From a virus, in IMG/VR virus record IMGVR_UViG_3300035698_026635, positions 1-42,709 of that record: a stretch of 42,709 nucleotides of DNA; one strand, 5' to 3'. The first letter of the stretch is position 1. Each line of letters opens with the position of its first letter. The translations under genes and the position numbers were made by a program. A model generated the notes under the pieces. The model searched no databases and was not told the DNA's origin. It was given only the letters and a program-made list of their open reading frames with translations. Shown here piece by piece: positions 24,025-31,183 of the stretch.

Positions 24025-24884
24025 TGATGAAGATCTTAGTTTTGGGACATAAAGGTCAGATAGGTTCTGATTTCTGTAGGTTAGCAAAGGAAGAGGGACA
24101 TGAGATACGTGGCTTGGATATCGCAGGTGATGAAAGGTTCGATTTAAGACTGGAGCATAAATGGCCAGAATTAGCGGATCACATGAAGTGGGCTCACGTT
24201 GTTTTGTCTCTAGCTTTTGATGTTGGTGGGTCTCAGTATCTCAAAAAACATGAGCATACATATGAGTACCTAGAAGACAATAATGCAATTATGTTCAACG
24301 TGTTTCGTGCACTTAGGATTGCAAAAGTGCCATTCATCAATGGCTCTAGCCAAATGTCCAACATGATACACTCACCTTACGGTATGTTGAAGCGCATCAG
24401 TGAGTTCTATACCACATCACTCAATGGTATTAATGTGAGGTTTTGGAATGTATACGGACACGAGACAAACCCAGATAAGTTCCATGTCATTACAGATTTC
24501 ATCAATATGGCTCGCAATGAGGGTGTAATACATATGAAGAGTCATGGAAACGAAACTCGATATTTTATGCATGTGCTTGATTGTTCTCAAACTCTTTTGG
24601 CCATCTGTAAAAATTATGATAAGGCTAAAGAGTACATCCAAGATAATGAGTGGGATTTGAAAGCAATAGATATCTCTTGGCCATCCCCTACCGCTATTCA
24701 ATACATCGCTAAGGTGATTGGAGATATGTACGACGTACCAATTTATGCTCAATTGGGACTTAAAGGTGGCGACACACAGATGGGCATGCGCAATACTCCT
24801 ATGATGATGGGAACGATGCAGTTTCATAATCCAACTATAGATATTGAAGAAGGAATCAAAATGATAGATCAGGCAATGAAATGA
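24024..24884 (+). CDS. SDR-family nucleotide-sugar epimerase/reductase-like protein
   Basis: Consecutive ATGs at 24024 and 24027 follow AAGGTGA (24014-24020); 24024 overlaps the previous stop. The ~286-residue protein has a Rossmann 'KILVLGHKGQIGSDF', a 'LSLAFDVGG' segment where family members have the H-x-A motif, 'NGSSQM', and the catalytic 'SPYGMLKR' (YxxxK). 'VRFWNVYG' and 'RYFMHVLDC' fit sugar-nucleotide epimerases. Substrate unknown. It sits before a GDP-mannose 3,5-epimerase, so a GDP-sugar is likely. Confidence 0.7.
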   Translation: MMKILVLGHKGQIGSDFCRLAKEEGHEIRGLDIAGDERFDLRLEHKWPELADHMKWAHVVLSLAFDVGGSQYLKKHEHTYEYLEDNNAIMFNVFRALRIAKVPFINGSSQMSNMIHSPYGMLKRISEFYTTSLNGINVRFWNVYGHETNPDKFHVITDFINMARNEGVIHMKSHGNETRYFMHVLDCSQTLLAICKNYDKAKEYIQDNEWDLKAIDISWPSPTAIQYIAKVIGDMYDVPIYAQLGLKGGDTQMGMRNTPMMMGTMQFHNPTIDIEEGIKMIDQAMK

Positions 24885-25840
24885 AGGTCTTAGTGGCAGG
24901 AGCTGGTGGTTTCATCGGAGGCCATTTGGTCGAGAGGCTCCTTAGGGAAGGGCATGAGGTCCTGGCTGCTGATATCAAACCATTAAGTGAATGGTATCAG
25001 TACAGTAAGGAAACAAAACGAATTCCAATCATCGATCTTTCGACTGATGAAGGTGCAGATTTTATCACACAATATGTAGATGAAGTCTATATGCTGGCAG
25101 CAGATATGGGTGGCATGGGCTATATCGAATCCCATAAGGTAAATTGTATGTTGAGTGTCCTGATCAGTGCAAACATGATGAGATACTCAATGAGACACGG
25201 GGTCAAGAAGTATCTCTATAGCTCTTCTGCATGCGTCTACCCTGCATACAAACAGGAGAGTCAGGATGTATCTCTTAGAGAAGAGGACGCTTACCCTGCA
25301 GATCCTGAGCCTGGATACGGTTTGGAGAAACTATTCTCAGAGGAACTTGCCATCAATGTGGGCAGAGAACACCAGGGAATGAAAACCTACGTGCCCAGAT
25401 TTCACAATATTTTTGGTGAGCTTGGGACCTATGATGGTGGGAGAGAAAAGGCCCCCGCAGCTATCTGTCGCAAGATCATCCAAGCAAAACTTTCCGGAGA
25501 CCACAGCATAGAGATATGGGGCGACGGAGAACAGACCAGAAGCTTTATGCACGTTGACGATTGCGTTGAGGGCATGTTGAGGCTTATGGATTCTGATTAT
25601 CACATGCCAATCAATCTTGGTAGTGATAGACTAGTTACCATCAATGAACTTGTTACTTTAGTGGAAGAGATAGCTGGTATTAAGGTAGATAGAAAGTATG
25701 ATCTTTCGAAACCCCAGGGAGTGCGTGGTCGTTGCAGCAACAATGATCTGGTGAAGAAAGTCCTCGATTGGGAACCACAGATTTCACTTGAAGATGGACT
25801 AGAAAGGACTTATAAGTGGATCTATAAAAAAATGCAGTGA
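24881..25840 (+). CDS. GDP-mannose 3,5-epimerase-like enzyme
   Basis: Closely matches GDP-mannose 3,5-epimerases, which make GDP-L-galactose or GDP-L-gulose. Seen are the NAD site 'GAGGFIGGHL' (7-16), 'MLAADMGGMGYIES', 'SSSACVYP' with C118, 'YGLEKLFSEE' with Y146 and K150, 'GREKAPAAICRK' with K190, and 'IEIWGDGEQTRSFMHVDDC'. C118 and K190 correspond to the two acid/base residues known in the plant enzyme. 319 residues, full length. This is the most specifically assignable sugar enzyme of the island and shows that an unusual L-hexose may be in the glycan. Confidence 0.88.
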   Translation: MKVLVAGAGGFIGGHLVERLLREGHEVLAADIKPLSEWYQYSKETKRIPIIDLSTDEGADFITQYVDEVYMLAADMGGMGYIESHKVNCMLSVLISANMMRYSMRHGVKKYLYSSSACVYPAYKQESQDVSLREEDAYPADPEPGYGLEKLFSEELAINVGREHQGMKTYVPRFHNIFGELGTYDGGREKAPAAICRKIIQAKLSGDHSIEIWGDGEQTRSFMHVDDCVEGMLRLMDSDYHMPINLGSDRLVTINELVTLVEEIAGIKVDRKYDLSKPQGVRGRCSNNDLVKKVLDWEPQISLEDGLERTYKWIYKKMQ

Positions 25841-25870
25841 ACATGTAGCCTATAAGACGAAAGCCGCCCC

Positions 25871-26527
25871 ATGCAAAAAGACGAAGATTTTTGGAATGAA
25901 GCATACATTATCGCAGATTATATTTTCGAGACTAATCTCTCCTATAAAGAAATCGCTAAGAAGATGCAAAGGAATGAAGGTTATATCGTCGGGGTAGTAA
26001 AAGAGCTGGGTATCGATTGGGTCAGAAGGAAAAACAGAAAGCTTTCCCGAGGCGCATCAGCTCTCACCGAGATTATGAAGTCGCTCATGCCCGGTTCTAA
26101 GATCATGAATGAATATCATGTCGGAGAGAGGCTCATGCTTGATGTGTATTCTCCCGAATACAACATTGGTGCAGAGTATCATGGTAGACAGCATTTCTTT
26201 TATAGCACGTTATTCCATGAGACCAAGAAAGATTTTTATGCAGGCCAGAAAAGAGATGAGCGTAAGATAGAGCTGTGCGAAGAGCAGGGTATAACCCTCG
26301 TTGTATTTAGGTATAATGATACTCTTACCGAAGATATTGTTTACAGGCGTATTATAGATTCATTACGCAAAGAGTCTACTCCCGCAGATTTGACAATGCC
26401 CTCGTCTCGTAGGGTCAAGAAGACCCCATATTATGAAGAGATGAAACGTAGACAGAGAAGCTATAGACGCTCAGAATATAAGAGACTAAAGGAACTGAAG
26501 AAACGTGACTTCGATAAACCCGTTTGA
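25871..26527 (+). CDS. EDxHD/VSR-like endonuclease with N-terminal helix-turn-helix
   Basis: A 218-residue protein. Residues ~20-47 ('LSYKEIAKKMQRNEGYIVG') look like a helix-turn-helix. The centre has 'EYHVGERLMLDVYSPEYNIG', 'AEYHGRQHF' and 'KRDERKIELCEEQGITLVV', the spacing of E, D, H and D residues of the VSR-fold EDxHD homing endonucleases. The tail is strongly basic. Such genes are often mobile and free-standing. No intron, split gene or flanking duplication is seen here; it lies between the sugar genes and the helicase and overlaps the helicase start by 23 bases. Confidence 0.72.
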   Translation: MQKDEDFWNEAYIIADYIFETNLSYKEIAKKMQRNEGYIVGVVKELGIDWVRRKNRKLSRGASALTEIMKSLMPGSKIMNEYHVGERLMLDVYSPEYNIGAEYHGRQHFFYSTLFHETKKDFYAGQKRDERKIELCEEQGITLVVFRYNDTLTEDIVYRRIIDSLRKESTPADLTMPSSRRVKKTPYYEEMKRRQRSYRRSEYKRLKELKKRDFDKPV

Positions 26528-27953
26528 GGAAGAGAAAGGTACACCATTAGAGTATGGTCTGTTTGCCTTGTGCTTTCAGCAGCAAGGTGCTGTAGAATTT
26601 TTCAGTGCCAATCTTGACCCAAACATCGTTGGGGCTATTCATGGTGAAACAGGAATACATGAGTTTTATAAAACTATACTGGATTTCTATCACAACACAA
26701 GACTGGACCCAGTAGATCCAATCGCCTTTCGTTCATGGCTGGAAGATACTGATATCTTTTCTGCCTTGGGTGGAGAGGCAGGTGTCCGTGCCTTCATGGA
26801 TACCATTAACGCTGTAGATCTCCCCGACAAGAATCAAACCCTTCGGGTTCTAGAGGTCAGAGCTAATCATCGCAAGCAGCTGAACAATATTCAAGAGCTG
26901 CAGACTATCATCTCCAAAAAAGCGATCAAAAGTGATGGAGATATAGCACGTATATCACAATTGACTGAAGAGATTCGTGACCTAGAGAACCAGTTGGATC
27001 TCAATCCTCTTGACTTTGTCACCACTGGTACCCAGATGATTGACAATATCGACACGCTACTTGATATACCTAGTTTCATACCCACACAATTCAAGTCTCT
27101 CAATAGATCTATGGGATACAGTGATGACGGTGGATTCTATCGTGGCGCTGTTCATGCTATTCTTGCTGCATCGGGGTTGGGCAAGTCGACCTTTTGCAAG
27201 AGCCTTTGTAATCATTGGCTAGATGAGGGTTATCGCGTGCTATTTATTAATTTCGAGGAAGCACAGAACCACTGGGAAAGAATTCTCTTTACTCAAGTAA
27301 TTAAGGACAACGTATATAAAAATGCGGACTCCTGGGATGAGTTTACACGTAACAAATATACAACCTTATATAGGGCTAAGCTCACGGAGTGGGGTGATAG
27401 GCTCATGGTCCGTCATGATCCAGACACTCCATATTTTGACGATCTAGAACTATGGTTTAGGGATGTCATAGGACATAATGAGGCTTTGCCAGATGTTGTC
27501 GTTATTGATACGATTCAATCTCTCTTCACAAAGGGTTCCGGTAAACCTAGATGGGCGGAGTATGAACAGATGATGGTACGGCTAGAAAAATTAGCCAAAG
27601 ATATGGACACAGTGATGATCATCACCGCACAAGAGAATACTAACCGCATGAAAGAAAAGAGGGAGGTTGTGATGCAATCAGATACTGGCGGATCCATAGC
27701 AATCCAGCAAAAATCTTCAGTCACTATGTTCTTGACACCGATAGCTAGCGAGGGAGATGAGAGCGCTGATCCTTCCCTCATGCAACTCCAAATGCCAAAA
27801 AACAGAATCACTGGTGGGGCATTTAACTTGAATCCCCCTATGATTAAGTATGATGATAATTCTAAATCATATCTTCCATGGGAGCTTCCTGATTCCTACG
27901 GACAGGATAGACAACACAACATAAATCTCTCCGAGGGAATAGAACAACTATGA
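26505..27953 (+). CDS. dnaB: DnaB-like replicative helicase
   Basis: Unwinds the replication fork as a hexamer. GTG 26505 starts a 482-residue protein. The N-terminal ~110 residues resemble the DnaB N-domain ('GLFALCFQQQGAVEFF'), a helical linker follows, and the RecA-like motor has Walker A 'AASGLGKST' (221-229), 'INFEEAQNHWER', and Walker B 'VVVIDTIQSL' (331-340). 'IITAQENTNR' with following Gly-Gly-Ser matches the family's sensor region. It opens the replication block together with primase and polymerase downstream. Confidence 0.88.
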   Translation: MTSINPFEEEKGTPLEYGLFALCFQQQGAVEFFSANLDPNIVGAIHGETGIHEFYKTILDFYHNTRLDPVDPIAFRSWLEDTDIFSALGGEAGVRAFMDTINAVDLPDKNQTLRVLEVRANHRKQLNNIQELQTIISKKAIKSDGDIARISQLTEEIRDLENQLDLNPLDFVTTGTQMIDNIDTLLDIPSFIPTQFKSLNRSMGYSDDGGFYRGAVHAILAASGLGKSTFCKSLCNHWLDEGYRVLFINFEEAQNHWERILFTQVIKDNVYKNADSWDEFTRNKYTTLYRAKLTEWGDRLMVRHDPDTPYFDDLELWFRDVIGHNEALPDVVVIDTIQSLFTKGSGKPRWAEYEQMMVRLEKLAKDMDTVMIITAQENTNRMKEKREVVMQSDTGGSIAIQQKSSVTMFLTPIASEGDESADPSLMQLQMPKNRITGGAFNLNPPMIKYDDNSKSYLPWELPDSYGQDRQHNINLSEGIEQL

Positions 27954-28753
27954 TAACACTGAACGCAGAGAAAATTCGAGATTTCCAGACATGTGAATTA
28001 GCCTATAAGTATAGGTATATTGATGAGGTCATGGAACCAATCTATCATCGAGAACTATTATTGGATAGATTTGAAATTGAGATCAAAAAGATTATGTCAT
28101 TCTTTTTCTATAAGAAACAGGGTGGCAGCATGCCATCATATAATGCCCTATTGAGTAGATGGCAAAGAAACTGGTTTAAGAATGAAGAAACAGCGAAAGA
28201 CATAGCGGGGTCGACTACTACACCACACATGGTCAGTGAAAGCAGTCTGACATCTAGAGCTGCCAGTGTTTTACTGAACTTCTATAATGATTTTGCAGAC
28301 CAAAATAGTCAACCCATTCTTATAGACGAAACAGTTGCAGTATCTGTTGGTAAAAATCTTAGATTGAGTGGCACTTATGACATAGCGTTGAGGGATCCCA
28401 AGGGTGATCAACTTTTGATTATCAAATGGATCACAAGAGGTAAGGGAGCATGGGGTGGCACTATTGATTATGGTATAGATTTTGCTGTAATAGACCACCT
28501 CTTCCAAGAAAAGAGTTCTCTTGCTGCTACCCACAAACCAACATATGCACTCTATGAGATTGGGGCTAAGAACAATAAACTGAAAGTCTTTAATCTCTCT
28601 GAACAAAGTAAAAACACTGTAGCTTTTTGGGTAAACAGAATAGGTGATACGGAAATATTTGCTCCACGTAGAGGGTTGACAGTAGCATGCAAAGCCTGTC
28701 CCTTTGATGCCCCGTGCGCTAACTTTAACGAATATACAATTGAAGATGTCTGA
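27950..28753 (+). CDS. RecB/Cas4-type nuclease-like protein with degenerate active site
   Basis: A 267-residue protein with the family's N-terminal 'KIRDFQTCELAYKYRYID' and a C-terminal cysteine cluster 'ACKACPFDAPCANF' that may bind Fe-S or zinc. The PD-(D/E)XK core shows 'GTYDIAL' but then 'LLIIKWITRGK' where active members have a D-x-K (as in 'VIDYKSGK' of the gene at 36041). The catalytic Asp and Lys seem replaced by Lys and Ile. It may be a non-cutting DNA-binding partner. It sits between helicase and primase, ATGA-coupled to the helicase. Confidence 0.68.
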   Translation: MITLNAEKIRDFQTCELAYKYRYIDEVMEPIYHRELLLDRFEIEIKKIMSFFFYKKQGGSMPSYNALLSRWQRNWFKNEETAKDIAGSTTTPHMVSESSLTSRAASVLLNFYNDFADQNSQPILIDETVAVSVGKNLRLSGTYDIALRDPKGDQLLIIKWITRGKGAWGGTIDYGIDFAVIDHLFQEKSSLAATHKPTYALYEIGAKNNKLKVFNLSEQSKNTVAFWVNRIGDTEIFAPRRGLTVACKACPFDAPCANFNEYTIEDV

Positions 28754-29432
28754 AGATATCCTCAATGATCTTTTGTCTGATTATCCAGACAGAAAATCCC
28801 TTGATGCTGAATCAAATATAATTTTACGACCTTTGATTTCCGAGATAGAAATGATCAAAGACGCTAAAATGCAGGAGTTTGTAAAGATTATCCTGTTGAA
28901 GTCACTGTTTTTTTGGGTCATGCCCGTCTGCCCAGAAGACAATGAAGATTTAATAGGCATATGGCCACCAGACACATATCGTCCCGGCGGTGAAGTTCTC
29001 AATACCCAAAGAGTTATACGCGTATGTGAGGTTTTGGCAGATAGTCATGGTTTGGATGATGATAATAGGGACATACTATATGCTGCAGCTTTGTTGCACT
29101 CTGTTACTAAATATGTCTATGATCACACTTTAGGTGGCCCACGCTATGATCCAATGCATCCCTACACAGTGGATACTTTAGTTGCGATCATCAGAGAAGA
29201 AGAACAGATCAAGGCTCTTGAGGGCACTCCTCATACTTTAAGTATAACAGACGAACAGGTCATGCAAATCTTGAGAATTATACGATGCCAAAGAGGACCC
29301 TGGTCTTTGATCCCAGAGACTGTGCCCGTAGCACTGTGTGAAACGATTCTACATATGGGTTATCATATAGCAATGAATTTGGATTATATAATCGATGGAG
29401 ATGAAATAATGGATGCAAGATGGGACTTCTAG
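28746..29432 (+). CDS. HD-domain-like protein, HD pair altered
   Basis: ATG 28746 overlaps the end of the previous gene. The 228-residue helical protein has 'ILYAAALLHSVTKYVYD' in the place of the HD-phosphohydrolase 'LLHD' and 'MHPYTVDTLV' in the place of a later His motif, and 'GYHIAMNLDYI' near the end. The central Asp is Ser, so metal-dependent hydrolysis is doubtful. Phage HD proteins often act on nucleotides; its place between helicase and primase suggests a replication-linked role. Assignment is tentative. Confidence 0.55.
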   Translation: MSEDILNDLLSDYPDRKSLDAESNIILRPLISEIEMIKDAKMQEFVKIILLKSLFFWVMPVCPEDNEDLIGIWPPDTYRPGGEVLNTQRVIRVCEVLADSHGLDDDNRDILYAAALLHSVTKYVYDHTLGGPRYDPMHPYTVDTLVAIIREEEQIKALEGTPHTLSITDEQVMQILRIIRCQRGPWSLIPETVPVALCETILHMGYHIAMNLDYIIDGDEIMDARWDF

Positions 29433-29581
29433 AACGTAAATGGTTGATCGATGAGTTTGAAAACATTCTAAGAGAAATGGAATACTGCAGAGATCACACC
29501 GAGATCTTTAATCTACCTCGCTATCCATTGTGGAAGCTAGGAGAACCACAGGGAAGAGCGCGCATTGAGACTGCCGGATGA
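29420..29581 (+). CDS. Small protein of unknown function (53 aa)
   Basis: ATG 29420 lies in the end of the previous gene and the stop lies inside the primase start, the usual overlap style here. The 53-residue product is charged and helical ('KWLIDEFENILREMEYCRD') with a Pro/Arg-rich tail. No motif recognised. It could be a helicase or primase partner by position. Confidence 0.5.
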   Translation: MGLLERKWLIDEFENILREMEYCRDHTEIFNLPRYPLWKLGEPQGRARIETAG

Positions 29582-30776
29582 CAAATCAAAATATAGCAAT
29601 AGGTGGAAGTGGGTTGAGTTAGGCAGGTATCTACCCAAAGACTCCAAGGTCGCTCGCTCTTCAAAGAAAGTGGGAAAGACTTGGGTTCCAATCACATATG
29701 AAAGCTCTGAGATAGAGACCTATGCCGACAAGTATGATCGCATGGGTATATATTCTACCGTCTTTCACTATGATGATCCAGACTGGGAGAAAGCCACCAG
29801 ATTGGGTTCTGTTTATTTCGATCTAGATAATGCAGATGTCGACATAGCACATACAGATGCATTGACATTGGTTGAATTCTTAAGTGACATGCTTGATGAG
29901 AGTCAACTAAGAATATACTTCACAGGTAAGAAAGGCTATCACATCGAATGTGAAGCTCTGGCTGTGGGTGTTTCTCCAAGCAATGAACTCCCTGGTATAT
30001 ACCGTATTCTTGCCAACGATGTCAAAGAACAACTCAATTTGACAAGTATAGATTTTGCAGTCTATGACCTAAGACGTATGTGGCGTGTGCCTAACACCCG
30101 ACATCAAGCAACCGGCCTGTACAAAATACCTGTTACCATTGATGAACTCAAAAAGGGCAATGACTATGTCAAGCAGTTAGCTGAGAATCCAATACCACTG
30201 GATGTCCCTGAACAGGAGTTCTCCTTCAAAGCCAACAAATGGTATAAAGAATATGTTTACAAGTATGAACAATCATTAACTGAACAGCATTCTTTGGATG
30301 ATGTCATTAGCATGTTCAGGAAACGAGGCACTGGTGGCAATCGCAGTGGTGATATCGAACGAGTTTTCAGTCCAGTCAACCTTTTTGATAACTGCCCCTC
30401 AATTCTAGGGCTCTGGGAGAAGGCAGAGAAAGAGCATCACTTGGAACACGAAGAGAGATTGTTTCTTTGCAGCATCTTGACTTACACAGATGAGGCTGTG
30501 GAATATCTCCACATGATTCTGTCGAACTGTCATGACTATAGCTTAGAAAAATCTCAATCACACATAGATGATTGGATTTCAAGGCGCAAGTATGGCATCG
30601 GGGGAAGACCCTACACTTGTAGAAGAGCAAACGAAGCCGGGGTTGGGTGTTCTAATTGCGAACTAGAGCCAAAGAAAAAGTGGATCAAGGTGGGAGAGAA
30701 CTTTGTAGAGGGAGAAGAGTTTAGTGAACCCTCTCCGATTAGATATGCTTATCAATCCGTTACTATTAATACGTAA
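29565..30776 (+). CDS. Archaeo-eukaryotic-type (AEP superfamily) DNA primase
   Basis: Synthesises primers for the DnaE polymerase. The start is TTG 29565 within the 53-residue gene; no other good start precedes the conserved region. Core motifs: 'SVYFDLDNAD' (D86, D88), 'YFTGKKGYHIE' (H126), and 'VYDLRRMWRVPNTRH' with 'TGLYKIPV', the pattern of PriS/LigD-like polymerases. The C-terminal third has Cys residues ('YTCRRANEAGVGCSNCE') typical of a PriCT-like zinc or Fe-S part. 403 residues. This differs from the DnaG primase of the bacterial host. Confidence 0.8.
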   Translation: MRLPDDKSKYSNRWKWVELGRYLPKDSKVARSSKKVGKTWVPITYESSEIETYADKYDRMGIYSTVFHYDDPDWEKATRLGSVYFDLDNADVDIAHTDALTLVEFLSDMLDESQLRIYFTGKKGYHIECEALAVGVSPSNELPGIYRILANDVKEQLNLTSIDFAVYDLRRMWRVPNTRHQATGLYKIPVTIDELKKGNDYVKQLAENPIPLDVPEQEFSFKANKWYKEYVYKYEQSLTEQHSLDDVISMFRKRGTGGNRSGDIERVFSPVNLFDNCPSILGLWEKAEKEHHLEHEERLFLCSILTYTDEAVEYLHMILSNCHDYSLEKSQSHIDDWISRRKYGIGGRPYTCRRANEAGVGCSNCELEPKKKWIKVGENFVEGEEFSEPSPIRYAYQSVTINT

Positions 30777-30795
30777 CCTAAAGCGGGAGAGATAG

Positions 30796-30900
30796 ATGTC
30801 TAAACCCAGTAAGAGTTTAGCACCTGTTGCAAAGGTAGCTAAATCACGTAAACTGTCTAAAGGGAATAAACCGAAACCGAAAAGAGTTGAAAATGGCTGA
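30796..30900 (+). CDS. Very small, highly basic peptide (34 aa)
   Basis: ATG 30796 follows GGGAGAG with good spacing and the stop overlaps the next gene. The 34-residue product is dominated by Lys, Ser and Pro ('KSRKLSKGNKPKPKR') with no hydrophobic core, so it is probably disordered and may bind nucleic acid. The strong ribosome-binding site supports translation. Function unknown. Confidence 0.5.
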   Translation: MSKPSKSLAPVAKVAKSRKLSKGNKPKPKRVENG

Positions 30901-31099
30901 AGAACTAGATCCCAATATCAAGGGAATGTGTACAGAATGTAAGAGCATCATGCTTGATTCTTGGATGGTCAAGAACAGTTTTGCACAGCAAGGGTTGAGC
31001 CCGGTATGCCCTTACTGTGGTGGGGTTGTAGCAATAGTCGACACTCGTCGTGATATAGAGGCAATCAAGAAACGTATGGATAGCGAACGAGGGTTGTAA
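30893..31099 (+). CDS. Small zinc-ribbon protein
   Basis: ATG 30893 is chosen over the in-frame TTG at 30887; AAAGAG lies upstream. The 68-residue protein has 'CTECKS' and, 27 residues on, 'CPYCGG', a four-cysteine zinc ribbon, followed by a basic helix ('IEAIKKRMDSERG'). It may bind DNA or the replication proteins nearby. A strong terminator follows. Confidence 0.65.
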   Translation: MAEELDPNIKGMCTECKSIMLDSWMVKNSFAQQGLSPVCPYCGGVVAIVDTRRDIEAIKKRMDSERGL

Positions 31100-31136
31100 A
31101 CTATCTCATAGCTCTGGTAAACTTATCTATACAGAC

Positions 31137-31170
31137 AGACCCCGGGCCTAGGGATGGTCTGGGGTCTTTT
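31137..31170 (+). terminator. Intrinsic terminator just upstream of dnaE
   Basis: AGACCCC (31137-31143) pairs with GGGGTCT (31161-31167) and the inner GGGCC/GGTCT continues the stem with wobbles, loop TAGGGAT, then TTTT. The dnaE ribosome-binding site (GGAG 31176-31179) and ATG (31184) follow within 20 bases. No clear promoter is seen between, so dnaE expression may depend on read-through (attenuation) or on a promoter in 31094-31131. Confidence 0.82.
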
Positions 31171-31183
31171 CTATTGGAGATTG

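Noticed and set aside
25841-25870. A remnant ORF before the EDxHD nuclease
   Set aside because: The 30-base gap has only a two-codon frame (GTGAACATGTAG) and no similarity to the helicase start.
28271-28765. Minus-strand open frame of 164 codons
   Set aside because: It mirrors the RecB-like gene and shows no start signal or recognisable domain.
31154-31183. Earlier ATG as the dnaE start
   Set aside because: It lies in the terminator stem and adds residues not found in the family; ATG 31184 has GGAG and begins right before the PHP motif.
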